Positions 17,718 to 26,517 of a stretch of 64,000 nt of DNA are shown in pieces. The notes below the pieces were generated by a model, which had not been told where the DNA came from, searched no databases, and was given only the letters and a program-made list of their open reading frames with translations. The stretch spans positions 124,001-188,000 of the forward strand of contig NZ_JAJAVF010000003.1 of the NCBI RefSeq assembly GCF_020531845.1, written 5' to 3'. How positions within the stretch are numbered: position 1 is the stretch's first letter; each line of letters begins with the position of its first letter. The translations under genes were made by a program, and so were the position numbers. The stretch comes from Methylobacillus methanolivorans (GTDB lineage Bacteria > Pseudomonadota > Gammaproteobacteria > Burkholderiales > Methylophilaceae).

Positions 17718-18992
17718 ATGGCCAGCTCTTGCCCGGCGCTACTACTTTCCGCTCCCGCATCCAATCAGGGCAAGACACTAGTATCTGCAGCGCTGGCGCG
17801 TGCTTGGCGCGATCAAGGCCTCACTGTACAAGCCTTCAAGTGCGGGCCAGACTTCCTTGATCCCATGATCTTGCAAGCCGCCACTGGTCGCCCGGTATAT
17901 AATCTTGATCTGGCCATGTGTGGTGCCGATGACATTGAAGCCCGACTATATTGGGCAGCGCAAAACGCTGACGTGATCTTGGTGGAAGGCGTAATGGGGC
18001 TATATGATGGCCAACCCAGCAGCGCCGATATCGCTACGCAATTCCAGTTACCTCTTGCACTCACTATTGATGGCAGCGGCATGGCCCAGACCTTTGGCGC
18101 ATTGGCCTCCGGGTTGTTTGCCCATCGGCCCGAGCTTATCCCCGCGGGCGTGATTGCCAACCGAACTGGCAGCGCCAGCCACGGCACATTGTTGCGAGAT
18201 AGCCTGCCTAGTCACCTGCCGTGGCTAGGTGCATTGCAAAAGCAGGAGGTACTCTCCCTACCAGAGCGGCATTTGGGCTTGTTCCGCGCCAATGAAATTG
18301 ATGATCTCGAGCAGCGCATTGCCCAGGCAGCCGCCATGCTAACAGCAGCCGGGCCGCTACCCTTGCCGCCAACAGTCAGCTTTTCACTCCCAGCAGCAAG
18401 CGCCACGCCTTCATTACTCGCGGGCAAGAAAATTGCCATCGCACGCGATGAAGCCTTTTGCTTCATCTATCCGGCCAATCTGGATTGTTTGCATGCACTA
18501 GGCGCTGAAACGCTCTTTTTCTCGCCACTGCATGACCATGCATTACCCGCCGGGATAGACGCCATCTGGCTTCCCGGTGGCTACCCGGAGCTGCATCTGG
18601 CCGCTATCGCCAACAACCATGCCATGCGTAACGCCTTACAGCAGGCATGGCAACAAGGTCTGCCCATGCTGGCCGAGTGTGGTGGCATGATGGCGGTCAC
18701 CAATAGCATCAACCAGCAGCCAGGTTTTGGCTTACTGCCCGGGGATTGCAGCATGCAAGCGCGCTTCCAGGGACTGGGTGTGCAATTTGCCGAATTGCCT
18801 GAAGGCAGGTTGCACGCGCATACCTTCCATTACTCCCGTCTGGAGACGGCATTGCCAGTCTATGCACAGGCCACTACCCAACGAGGCAAGCCGGGTGAAG
18901 CCATCTATCGTCATGGCAGCCTGCTGGCAAGCTATCTGCATTTCTATTTCCCATCCAACCCACAGCTGGTTGCAGGATTGTTTTCTCGATGA
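17718..18992 (+). CDS. cobB: Cobyrinate / hydrogenobyrinate a,c-diamide synthase
   Basis: This 424-aa enzyme uses ATP and glutamine to amidate the a and c carboxylates of cobyrinate or hydrogenobyrinate. The N-terminal dethiobiotin-synthetase-like ATPase has SAPASNQGKTLVS, AFKCGPDFLDP and VEGVMGLYDG. The C-terminal class-I-type amidotransferase carries the nucleophilic Cys in MLAECGGMMAV and the DAIWLPGGYPELH block. I start at ATG 17718 (after TGGTAACAAT) because an earlier start would overlap cobO by 35 nt. Its stop overlaps the cobN start (ATGA). The order cobO-cobB-cobN is that of the aerobic pathway. Confidence 0.97.
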   Translation: MASSCPALLLSAPASNQGKTLVSAALARAWRDQGLTVQAFKCGPDFLDPMILQAATGRPVYNLDLAMCGADDIEARLYWAAQNADVILVEGVMGLYDGQPSSADIATQFQLPLALTIDGSGMAQTFGALASGLFAHRPELIPAGVIANRTGSASHGTLLRDSLPSHLPWLGALQKQEVLSLPERHLGLFRANEIDDLEQRIAQAAAMLTAAGPLPLPPTVSFSLPAASATPSLLAGKKIAIARDEAFCFIYPANLDCLHALGAETLFFSPLHDHALPAGIDAIWLPGGYPELHLAAIANNHAMRNALQQAWQQGLPMLAECGGMMAVTNSINQQPGFGLLPGDCSMQARFQGLGVQFAELPEGRLHAHTFHYSRLETALPVYAQATTQRGKPGEAIYRHGSLLASYLHFYFPSNPQLVAGLFSR

Positions 18993-21900
18993 ATCGTCAG
19001 CTTTATACATTACTCACCGCCACAATCCTGGCTGCTTGCCAGTTACCTGTCCAGGCAGCTACCTTGTTCGGCGTGGTGTCAGACCGCACCGCGCCTGCCG
19101 CTGCCATGGCGGCACAGCAAGCTTTGCAGCAATCCGGCAAACAGGATCGCATTATCCTGCGCACGCAATCGCAAGTACTCGCCGCAGACAGCAAGACGTT
19201 GCAGCGCTGGTTGCACGATGCCGATGCAGTGTTTGCCGTAGCGGTGTACGCTGAATCATCACAGCAGTTGCAAACCCAGCTCCAGCAGCTTGGGGGAAAG
19301 CAGCCACGCAATTTCATCGCCTTTAATGGTGAAAGCGCCCTCTCATTGCAAAGCCGCTGGCAAGGCGAAGCCGTCAGCAGCTTTTCACATGCCAAGAGCC
19401 TGACGCTGACGCAGAACAATCTCTCGGAAAAAGTCGCCAATCTTGCGCAGCAGCACAACGCTGCCCGCCAGTGGCTTGGCCTGCACAACCTCTGGCAGGC
19501 TGGCGGCACTGACAATCTCAGTGCATTCATGCGCCACCTGTTACACCCCGCCACCAATCTGCCCACTATTCAGCCCGAGCCACTGCTGCGTTTGCGCCAA
19601 GGCGGCAGGGAAATCAAACAACCCAATATTCCTGGTAATGGCGCTGCTATGCTCGCGGTGCTTGACCTCAGCACTAGCGACCCGCAGCCCGTGGATGCCA
19701 TCTGCGCCGCCAGTGAGGCACAAGGCCAGCCCTGTATTGGCATCATGGCACGCTGGGGAGAAGCTTCGCGCGATGCCATCGCCAACTTGAAAACCCTGCT
19801 AGCCCCGGCAACACCTAGCGGACTGGTGGTCTTGCAGGATTTTGTCGTCGGTGCCGCCGAAGGCCGCGAGGCTGTCACCGAGTTATTGGGCAAGCTGGAT
19901 GTGCCGGTCTACAAGGCCATGCGCCTGACCGACCGCAGCGCCAATGCCTGGCAGCTTTCGGAAGACGGCCTGCCGATCAACTCCGTGCAATACCGCGTTG
20001 CCATGCCGGAAATCCAGGGCAGCTCGCAGCCGCTGGTCGTCGCGGCGGCTGGCCCTGCCACCATAGACAAGCTTACCGGTGTGGAGTTAAAACTGCCGCA
20101 GATCCTGCCTGCCGAGGTGCAATCGCTGGTAAGGCGCAGCCTGAATTGGCAACAGTTACGCAGCAAGCCCAACGCCAATAAGAAAGTCGCCCTGATCTAT
20201 TACAACCACCCACCAGGCCGTCAAAATATCGGTGCAGATAACCTGGATGTGCCTGCCTCGCTGTTTGAGATGCTGCATGCCTTGCAACACGCTGGTTACA
20301 ACACTGGCGAACTGCCTGCTTCACCCGAGACCTTGCTTGACCTGATGCAAGAGCGCGGCGTCAACTTGCCGGAAGACCAGGCCGCACTCACCGAGATGAG
20401 CAAGCATGTGAACAAGCTCGATAATGCGGCCTACCTCAATTGGTTCGGCACCCTGCCAGCACAAGTGCGCGGCGAAATGGTAGAAGGCCCGCTCGGCAAG
20501 CTACACGCCGACTTGGTTGCCGCGCAACGCGCTGGCGAAATCGACATTGCGCGCAATCGCCTCGATAAAGCCATGCATGAACTGCATCATTTACTTGAAG
20601 GCGCAGACCACCCGCAGCGCAAAAATGCGCTCAAGCAGATTGATGCACTCAACAACGCCTATCTGCAATGCCTGGACAAGCACACCGACTGCAATGCGCT
20701 TGCCTTGCAGAAAACCCGGCTTGCCGCACTTGGCATTGAGGGCATGCGCGGCTGGGGCATCGCCCCTGGCAAGGTGATGGTGCATGACAGACAAATCCTC
20801 ATCCCCGGCGTGCAGTTCGGCAATATTTTCATCGGCCCACAGCCGCCACGCGGCTGGGAAGTGGATGAAGAACTGCTGCACGCCAATACCACCATCCCGC
20901 CGCCACACCAATACCTGGCGTATTACCACTGGCTGCGCAGCGTGTTCAAGGCCGATGCGCTGGTGCATATCGGCCGCCACTCCACTTATGAATTCCTGCC
21001 TGGCAAGGCGGTTGGGCTGGCAGCGAGCGATTACTCACGCCTGATTGCTGGCGACCTGCCCGGCATTTATCCCTATATCGTCGATGGCGTGGGCGAAGGC
21101 ACGCAATCCAAGCGCCGAGGCCTGGCCGTGATGGTGGATCACCTGACGCCGCCACTCACCTCCACGCCGCTGTATGACCGCCTGCTGGAGCTGCGCCAGG
21201 TGGTGGAAAGCTACGAATCTTCCAGCTCCGAAACCATGAAGGTGGAAGCGGCACGCGAGATGCGCCGACTAGTGGAAGCCCTGCAACTGCGCGCCGAACT
21301 GGAAGCCAGCATGGCCGACGTGCTGGAAGTGCGCGGCATTGGCTTTGAGCAAACTGATGACGACCTGCTCGCCCATGAAATCGGCCACTACCTGACCAAG
21401 CTGCAAGAGAAATTCATGCCACACGGCCTGCATATTTTCGGCAAGGATTGGTCGGAAGAATCGCTGGCATTGATGCTGGACTCCATGGCGCGCGGCCAGG
21501 AGCAAGGCGTAAGTGCAGAAACACGCGAAAAACTCGCCATATCGCCGAGACTGGAAATGCACAGTCTGCTACATGCGCTCGAAGGTGGCTTTGTGCCACC
21601 CGGCAAGGGCAACGACCCCCTGCGCTCGCCAGATGCCCTGCCCACCGGCCGCAATTTCCATGCGCTGGATGGCGATGTGCTGCCGACCAGATTAGGTTTC
21701 CAGATCGGTGCCAACATGGCAGCCAAAGTACGTGAGCGCGATAGCGTGCAAGATAGCGAAGGCGTGATCCTCTGGGCTTCTGATGCGGTGCGCGACGAGG
21801 GCGTGATGGTGAGTTTCATCCTCAGCCTGATGGGCATAGAGCCGGAATGGAATGCACGTGGCATTGTGCAGCGCATGCAGCTCAAGCCCGGCATTGCCCG

Positions 21901-23317
21901 CCACGATGTGATCGTCACCACCTCTGGCCTGTTCCGCGACCTTTACCCCAACCTCATGCAATGGATAGACAATGGCGGCCGCCTAGCACTGGCGGCTTCC
22001 GCCAAAACCATTCGCGCACAATATCCTATGCTGCAAGCCGCGCTCAATGAAGCGCTAGCCCCATTGGGGGCCAGCACAGAAGAAGGTGAAGAAGCTATTG
22101 CCAGCAATGGCGTCGCCCTGCAATGGATACGCCGCACCCAGGCCCACCAGCAACATGGCCAGCCCCTGGCCCAGGCTGGGCGAGAAGCCGCCTGGCGTAT
22201 TTTTGGCGATGCACCAGGTGCCTACGGCACTGGCGTCAACCGCCTCACCGAGCGCTCCGGCACCTGGAAAGACCGCAACGAGCTCGGCCAGGCCTATCTC
22301 ACGCGCATGGGTCACGCCTATGGCATGGATGCCCAAGGCCAGCCTGCGCACGAGGTGCTCAAGACCGCGCTGACCAGCATTGCCAATACCTATCATGGCC
22401 GCGCCTCCAATCTCTACGGCCTGATGGACAACAACGATGCCTTCGATTACCTCGGTGGCCTCTCGCTTGCGACAGAAACAGTCACCGGAAAACGTCCCAC
22501 CGCACGCATCCTCAACCACACAGACCCGGATAACCTCAGCGACGACCCGCTGGAAACCGCGCTACTAATGGAGTTGCGCGGGCGCTACCTCAACCCGGCG
22601 TGGATACGCCCGTTGATGCAGCACGGCTATGCAGGCGCACGCACCATGGGTCAGGAGTTCATGGAAAACCTCTGGGGCTGGCAAGTCACCCGGCCAGACA
22701 TCATCAAGGACTGGGCCTGGGACGAGGTGAAAAAAGTCTATATGGATGACAGCCTGCAACTTGGCCTCAAGCCCTTCCTTGAGCACAAGCACAATGCTCA
22801 AGTAAAAGCACATATGCTCGCCATCATGATGGTGGCCGCACAAAAAGGCTTCTGGCATACCGATGAACAAACGCTACGCCAGCTGGGTGGCGAACTAGCG
22901 CGGCTAGTGAATAAAAATGGCCTGCCCGGCAGCGGTCACACCGCACCCAACCACCCGATGTGGCACTGGCTAGGGCAGCATCTGGACGGCGACACCGCTG
23001 TCGCGTTGCAACAAACCCTGGCCAAGGCACGCGGTGATGCCGCGCCTGCTTATGCAAGCAACGAGGCGATTGTTTCAGAACAAGTCGCCATCTCTGCAGA
23101 AGCCAAGCCAGAAGCAGCGCGAGAACCAGCAGCACCAACAGCGCAACCCAAGCCCGCTGCACAAGCGCCCGAACCTGAGCCAGCGAAGGCCGCGCCTGCG
23201 CCACGCGCTTTTGAGGTCGCCATCAAGTCCGTGCGTGAGCATTGGTACTGGTGGCTGGCATTGCTGCCGGTATTCGCAGCAGGTCTGTGGTTCGGCACGC
23301 GCAAACCCCGGCTATAA
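18989..23317 (+). CDS. cobN: CobN-family chelatase with export signal and C-terminal membrane anchor
   Basis: This 1442-aa member of the CobN/Mg-chelatase H-subunit family has landmarks such as VALIYYNHPPGRQNIGADN, the HIGRHSTYEFLPGK block, GAYGTGVNRL and NLYGLMDNNDAFDYLGGL. Classical CobN (about 1250 aa) is cytosolic and inserts Co2+ into hydrogenobyrinate diamide with CobS and CobT. This protein differs: it starts with a signal sequence (residues 1-23; LAAC at 14-17 also fits a lipobox), and ends with an Ala/Pro/Glu-rich linker (about 1370-1410), one membrane helix near 1418-1437 (WYWWLALLPVFAAGLWFG) and a basic tail. The catalytic body should therefore face the periplasm. No cobS/cobT chelatase genes are present; ExbB-like and DUF2149 genes follow. 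See findings. Confidence 0.93.
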   Translation: MNRQLYTLLTATILAACQLPVQAATLFGVVSDRTAPAAAMAAQQALQQSGKQDRIILRTQSQVLAADSKTLQRWLHDADAVFAVAVYAESSQQLQTQLQQLGGKQPRNFIAFNGESALSLQSRWQGEAVSSFSHAKSLTLTQNNLSEKVANLAQQHNAARQWLGLHNLWQAGGTDNLSAFMRHLLHPATNLPTIQPEPLLRLRQGGREIKQPNIPGNGAAMLAVLDLSTSDPQPVDAICAASEAQGQPCIGIMARWGEASRDAIANLKTLLAPATPSGLVVLQDFVVGAAEGREAVTELLGKLDVPVYKAMRLTDRSANAWQLSEDGLPINSVQYRVAMPEIQGSSQPLVVAAAGPATIDKLTGVELKLPQILPAEVQSLVRRSLNWQQLRSKPNANKKVALIYYNHPPGRQNIGADNLDVPASLFEMLHALQHAGYNTGELPASPETLLDLMQERGVNLPEDQAALTEMSKHVNKLDNAAYLNWFGTLPAQVRGEMVEGPLGKLHADLVAAQRAGEIDIARNRLDKAMHELHHLLEGADHPQRKNALKQIDALNNAYLQCLDKHTDCNALALQKTRLAALGIEGMRGWGIAPGKVMVHDRQILIPGVQFGNIFIGPQPPRGWEVDEELLHANTTIPPPHQYLAYYHWLRSVFKADALVHIGRHSTYEFLPGKAVGLAASDYSRLIAGDLPGIYPYIVDGVGEGTQSKRRGLAVMVDHLTPPLTSTPLYDRLLELRQVVESYESSSSETMKVEAAREMRRLVEALQLRAELEASMADVLEVRGIGFEQTDDDLLAHEIGHYLTKLQEKFMPHGLHIFGKDWSEESLALMLDSMARGQEQGVSAETREKLAISPRLEMHSLLHALEGGFVPPGKGNDPLRSPDALPTGRNFHALDGDVLPTRLGFQIGANMAAKVRERDSVQDSEGVILWASDAVRDEGVMVSFILSLMGIEPEWNARGIVQRMQLKPGIARHDVIVTTSGLFRDLYPNLMQWIDNGGRLALAASAKTIRAQYPMLQAALNEALAPLGASTEEGEEAIASNGVALQWIRRTQAHQQHGQPLAQAGREAAWRIFGDAPGAYGTGVNRLTERSGTWKDRNELGQAYLTRMGHAYGMDAQGQPAHEVLKTALTSIANTYHGRASNLYGLMDNNDAFDYLGGLSLATETVTGKRPTARILNHTDPDNLSDDPLETALLMELRGRYLNPAWIRPLMQHGYAGARTMGQEFMENLWGWQVTRPDIIKDWAWDEVKKVYMDDSLQLGLKPFLEHKHNAQVKAHMLAIMMVAAQKGFWHTDEQTLRQLGGELARLVNKNGLPGSGHTAPNHPMWHWLGQHLDGDTAVALQQTLAKARGDAAPAYASNEAIVSEQVAISAEAKPEAAREPAAPTAQPKPAAQAPEPEPAKAAPAPRAFEVAIKSVREHWYWWLALLPVFAAGLWFGTRKPRL

Positions 23318-23341
23318 CTTTTTACAGGATCACTCTCCGCC

Positions 23342-23779
23342 ATGTCATTTGAACTCGACGCCCTGCATCACGCCATTACCTGGCTGTTAAAACCGGTCAT
23401 TATTATCCTGGCGCTTAGCGTCATCATTGCCGTGCTGGAAGCCGGGTTGGCCGTAGGCGAGCGTCTGTTCGGCCTCAAGGCAATGCGAAACTCGGGCAAT
23501 ACTGATGCCGTGGTCAAGCTCGCCCGCCACCGGCTGGAGCGTGCCGACCTGCTCTCACGCATCCCGCCTATGCTGGGCCTGATGGCCACCATCATCCCGC
23601 TTGGCCCTGGACTAGCCGCACTCGGCCAAGGCAACCCGGCACAATTGGCACAAGCCGTCACTACAGCATTCGACGCGACAGTGCTGGGATTGATCGCCGG
23701 CATTATCGGCTTGGTTGTCGGCAAACTGCGCCGCCGCTGGTATGAGGACGTGCTGGAAACACTGGAATCGCAATCATGA
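23342..23779 (+). CDS. MotA/TolQ/ExbB-family proton-channel protein
   Basis: This 145-aa inner-membrane protein has three predicted membrane helices (about residues 13-36, 74-94, 113-128). The second helix (IPPMLGLMATIIPLGPGLAAL) and the third (FDATVLGLIAGIIGLVVGKL) correspond to the pore-lining helices of TolQ/ExbB. It is shorter than ExbB (about 240 aa) because the cytoplasmic loop is reduced. It sits 24 bp after cobN and overlaps the following DUF2149 gene by 4 bp. By family it should use proton motive force; the likely client is the periplasmic CobN-like protein. No tonB is nearby. Confidence 0.88.
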   Translation: MSFELDALHHAITWLLKPVIIILALSVIIAVLEAGLAVGERLFGLKAMRNSGNTDAVVKLARHRLERADLLSRIPPMLGLMATIIPLGPGLAALGQGNPAQLAQAVTTAFDATVLGLIAGIIGLVVGKLRRRWYEDVLETLESQS

Positions 23780-24075
23780 GTAAGCTGCGCCTCAAAAGCC
23801 GGTTTGATCACGAAGACGAAGACCCGCGCGCCAGCCTAGTCAACCTGGTGGATGTCATGCTGGTATTCGCCTGCGGGTTACTTGCCGCCTTGAGTGCTGG
23901 CGGGCAGGCCATGCTGGTCAAGCCAAAGGAAATAGAACAAGGCAAGGAAATCGAGGCTCCGGAAACTACCAGCAGCAATGCAACAGGTAGTGGCTACGAA
24001 GCTGTCGGCCAAGTTTACCGCGACCCCAAAACCGGTAAGCTGGTGCTGATTGAGCAAACTACAACGCCTCCTTAA
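23776..24075 (+). CDS. DUF2149 protein, ExbD/TolR-like single-pass membrane protein
   Basis: This 99-aa protein has a short acidic N-terminus (FDHEDEDPRAS), one membrane helix (residues 22-40, LVNLVDVMLVFACGLLAAL) and a short periplasmic tail ending in EQTTTPP. The membrane Asp26 within NLVDVMLV matches the ExbD/TolR proton-carrying Asp in PLVDVMLVLL-type helices. DUF2149 genes are known next to CobN-like and ExbB-like genes. Overlap with the ExbB-like gene (ATGA) indicates a stoichiometric partner. I infer an ExbBD-type motor or channel for the CobN-like protein. Confidence 0.88.
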   Translation: MSKLRLKSRFDHEDEDPRASLVNLVDVMLVFACGLLAALSAGGQAMLVKPKEIEQGKEIEAPETTSSNATGSGYEAVGQVYRDPKTGKLVLIEQTTTPP

Positions 24076-24130
24076 GTTCATGCTGCAATCCTCTTATACT
24101 TAAGCCTTAGCCTCCAAGCTCACGATCACT

Positions 24131-24787
24131 ATGTCTAGTAACGAATTTGCCTTTACCGAACCCGAGATGAGCGGCGTTTACCGTGCCATCCACCAGCGCC
24201 GCGACATGCGCCACTTCAAGCCAGGCAAGATAGAGCCAGAAATCCTGCATAAGCTGCTGGATGCAGCGCACCATGCCCCCAGCGTCGGGCTGATGCAGCC
24301 ATGGCGCTTTATCCGCATCACCAGCGCTGAGGTACGACAGGCAATTTACGACCTGGTGCAAGAGGAGCGGATGCAGACAGCGCATGCGCTGGGTGAGCGT
24401 GAATCTGAGTTTCTGCGCCTCAAGGTAGAAGGCATTCAGCAATGTGGGGAATTGTTCGTGGCTGGGCTTTGTGATCACCGCGAACGCTTTATTTTTGGGC
24501 GCCGTACCCTGCCAGAGATGGACTTGGCTTCCGTCTCCTGCGCGATCCAGAATCTCTGGCTCGCCGCACGAGCAGAAGGCTTGGGCATGGGCTGGGTGTC
24601 GATTTTCGACCCGATCAAGCTCGCCAAGCTACTGAATATGCCGGAAGGTGCCAAGCCAATCGCCATCCTCTGCCTGGGCTATGTGGATGAGTTCTACAAA
24701 ACCCCGATGTTGGTAGAAGAAGGCTGGGCCAAAGAGCGCCCATTATCAGAGCTAATGATGGAAAACACCTGGGCCGCTGCAGAATGA
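24131..24787 (+). CDS. bluB: 5,6-dimethylbenzimidazole synthase BluB
   Basis: This 218-aa nitroreductase-fold flavoenzyme fragments reduced FMN with O2 to make 5,6-dimethylbenzimidazole, the lower ligand of cobalamin. BluB-type features are the N-terminal YRAIHQRRDMRHFKPG, HAPSVGLMQPWRFIRI, the DLASVSCAIQNLWLAARAEG helix and GMGWVSIFDP. The last two distinguish BluB from ordinary nitroreductases. It starts 55 bp after the DUF2149 gene, and its stop overlaps the next start by 4 bp. Its presence implies that this strain makes true B12 aerobically rather than pseudocobalamin. Confidence 0.93.
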   Translation: MSSNEFAFTEPEMSGVYRAIHQRRDMRHFKPGKIEPEILHKLLDAAHHAPSVGLMQPWRFIRITSAEVRQAIYDLVQEERMQTAHALGERESEFLRLKVEGIQQCGELFVAGLCDHRERFIFGRRTLPEMDLASVSCAIQNLWLAARAEGLGMGWVSIFDPIKLAKLLNMPEGAKPIAILCLGYVDEFYKTPMLVEEGWAKERPLSELMMENTWAAAE

Positions 24788-25596
24788 AAGGCCCGCAGCG
24801 TATTGCCTGCCTGGCAGCGGAAACTACTGAGGTGCTTTACCTGCTGGGCGCGCAGGAGCGTATTGTAGGGATATCCGGGTTTACCACTCGCCCTGCGATT
24901 GCCCGCAAGGAAAAACCCAAGATTTCTGGTTTCAGTAGCGCGAAACTGGAAAAAATCCTTGCCGTGAAACCAGACCTGGTACTGGCATTTTCCAACCTGC
25001 AAGCCGACATTGCCGCCGAACTGGTACGCGCCGGGGTGGAAGTGCATGTCTTCAATCAACGCTCTATCCAGGGAATCTTCGATATGATCGCCACCCTGGG
25101 CGCACTGACTTATGCATCTGACCGCGCTACGGCCCTTATTGCTGACCTGGAGGCGCGTATACAGCAAGCTACCGAGACCGCGAGCTACCTGCCCTGTGCC
25201 CCCAAGGTCTATTTCGAGGAATGGAATGACCCGCTGATCAGCGGCATCCAATGGGTGGGAGAGTTGATAGCGATTGCTGGCGGCACCGATTGCTTCGCCG
25301 AATTATCCGCCTGCAAATCCGCCAAGGAGCGCGTCATTGCAGCGGATGAGGTCATCCAGCGCCAGCCTGATATCATCATCGGCTCCTGGTGCGGCAAGAA
25401 GTTCCTGCCGGAACAAGTACTGGCAAGGCCGGGCTGGCTGGCGATACCTGCCGTGCAAGCCGGGCAAGTGCATGAAATCAAGTCTGCCGACATCCTGCAA
25501 CCAGGCCCCTCTGCCATTCGGCATGGCTTGGCGCAATTGCAAACCATTATTCAGCGCTGGGGCGTCCAACAGATGCACAGCAAGCATTGGAGTTGA
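24784..25596 (+). CDS. BtuF-like cobalamin-binding protein without a visible signal peptide
   Basis: This 270-aa protein has the fold pattern of the TroA/BtuF class of solute-binding proteins: CLAAETTEVLYLLGAQERIVGIS, KPDLVLAFSNLQADIAAELVRAG, and a second lobe with PDIIIGSWCGKKFLPEQVLARPGW. Periplasmic BtuF delivers B12 to BtuCD. Here the sequence starts MKGPQRIACLAAE directly in the first beta strand, with no signal peptide, and the start overlaps the bluB stop (ATGA), leaving little room for another. No btuC or btuD is in the window. It may therefore bind corrinoid in the cytosol, or be exported unusually. Confidence 0.85.
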   Translation: MKGPQRIACLAAETTEVLYLLGAQERIVGISGFTTRPAIARKEKPKISGFSSAKLEKILAVKPDLVLAFSNLQADIAAELVRAGVEVHVFNQRSIQGIFDMIATLGALTYASDRATALIADLEARIQQATETASYLPCAPKVYFEEWNDPLISGIQWVGELIAIAGGTDCFAELSACKSAKERVIAADEVIQRQPDIIIGSWCGKKFLPEQVLARPGWLAIPAVQAGQVHEIKSADILQPGPSAIRHGLAQLQTIIQRWGVQQMHSKHWS

Positions 25597-25598
25597 CC

Positions 25599-26135
25599 AT
25601 GAATGCACACGACCATCACTTGATTCTGGGTGGCGCCCGCTCCGGCAAGAGCGCTTATGCAGAAAAAATAGCCCAGGAAAGTGGCCTGGAAGTTGTTTAT
25701 ATCGCCACGGCACAGGTCTATGACGATGAATTCGGCAAGCGGGTAGACCAGCACCAGCAACGCCGCCCATCCCACTGGCAAACCGTCGAGGTGCCACATC
25801 AACTGGCAGCAACCCTGCAACAACAAGCTGCACCGGGCCGTTGCCTGCTGGTGGATTGCCTGACCCTGTGGCTAGCGCAGTGCATCTGCCCGGAATGCGC
25901 ACCGCCAGAGGGTGTGGATTGGACGCACGAACGCGCCATCCTGCTGGAAACACTGCCTGGCCTACCCGGCAAGATCTTGCTGGTGAGCAATGAAGTCGGC
26001 ATGGGCATCGTGCCGCTGGGAGAAATCAACCGGCAGTTCCAGGACGAAGCAGGCCGCCTCAACCAGGCAGTTGCAGCCATCTGCAACAAAGTCAGTTTTA
26101 TTGCGGCAGGATTACCATTGCAGCTGAAAAGTTAG
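25599..26135 (+). CDS. cobU: Adenosylcobinamide kinase / adenosylcobinamide-phosphate guanylyltransferase
   Basis: This 178-aa bifunctional enzyme (CobU, called CobP in Pseudomonas) phosphorylates adenosylcobinamide and then activates it as the GDP derivative for nucleotide-loop assembly. The P-loop GGARSGKS is at residues 11-18. Further motifs are VVYIATAQ, the R-x4-W block around HQQRRPSHWQTVE, LLVDCLTLWL, and LVSNEVGMGIVP. ATG 25599 follows the BtuF-like stop by 2 nt. The ABM-fold gene begins 7 nt after its stop. Confidence 0.96.
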   Translation: MNAHDHHLILGGARSGKSAYAEKIAQESGLEVVYIATAQVYDDEFGKRVDQHQQRRPSHWQTVEVPHQLAATLQQQAAPGRCLLVDCLTLWLAQCICPECAPPEGVDWTHERAILLETLPGLPGKILLVSNEVGMGIVPLGEINRQFQDEAGRLNQAVAAICNKVSFIAAGLPLQLKS

Positions 26136-26142
26136 GGGCAGC

Positions 26143-26472
26143 ATGTATAGCGCCACATTTATTTTTGATAAAAAACAATTCGACACACGATTCCAGCAAA
26201 TTGATTCAGAAATTGCTGTATTTGCCCGCAACACGACGGGCTACCTCGGTGAAGAAGCTTGGGAAAACCCGGAAAATGGGCGCATCTGCAATGTGTACTA
26301 CTGGGAAAACATGCAAGGCCTGCAAGAATTAATGCAGCATCCCAGGCACCTGGAGGCCAAGGCGGCGCAAGCCAACTGGCTCAATGGCTACCAAGTGGTC
26401 ATTGCGCAAGTCATCCGTGCCTACGGCGACGGTACATTCCCTCACCCGACCAACGGGTTCAAACCAGCGTAG
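26143..26472 (+). CDS. ABM-superfamily (dimeric alpha/beta barrel) protein at the end of the B12 operon
   Basis: This 109-aa protein looks like an antibiotic-biosynthesis-monooxygenase-type barrel: YSATFIFDKKQFDTRF, the NTTGYLGEEAWENPENGR strand pair, a YYWENMQGLQELMQHPRH segment with a conserved Trp and His, and a C-terminal strand YQVVIAQVIRAYG. Members of this fold include haem-degrading enzymes (IsdG type) and small quinone monooxygenases. It begins 7 nt after cobU, so it is probably co-translated with the B12 genes, but I know of no corrinoid enzyme of this type. The function is therefore open. Confidence 0.75.
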   Translation: MYSATFIFDKKQFDTRFQQIDSEIAVFARNTTGYLGEEAWENPENGRICNVYYWENMQGLQELMQHPRHLEAKAAQANWLNGYQVVIAQVIRAYGDGTFPHPTNGFKPA

Positions 26473-26517
26473 TGGCGGCCTACTGCTGGAATAAGACCAG
26501 CTGTCGCTCACGCAGGC

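Noticed and set aside
25303..25953. 216-codon minus-strand frame opposite the BtuF-like and cobU genes
   Set aside because: It runs across two well-supported genes on the other strand and has an arginine/glycine-rich shadow composition.
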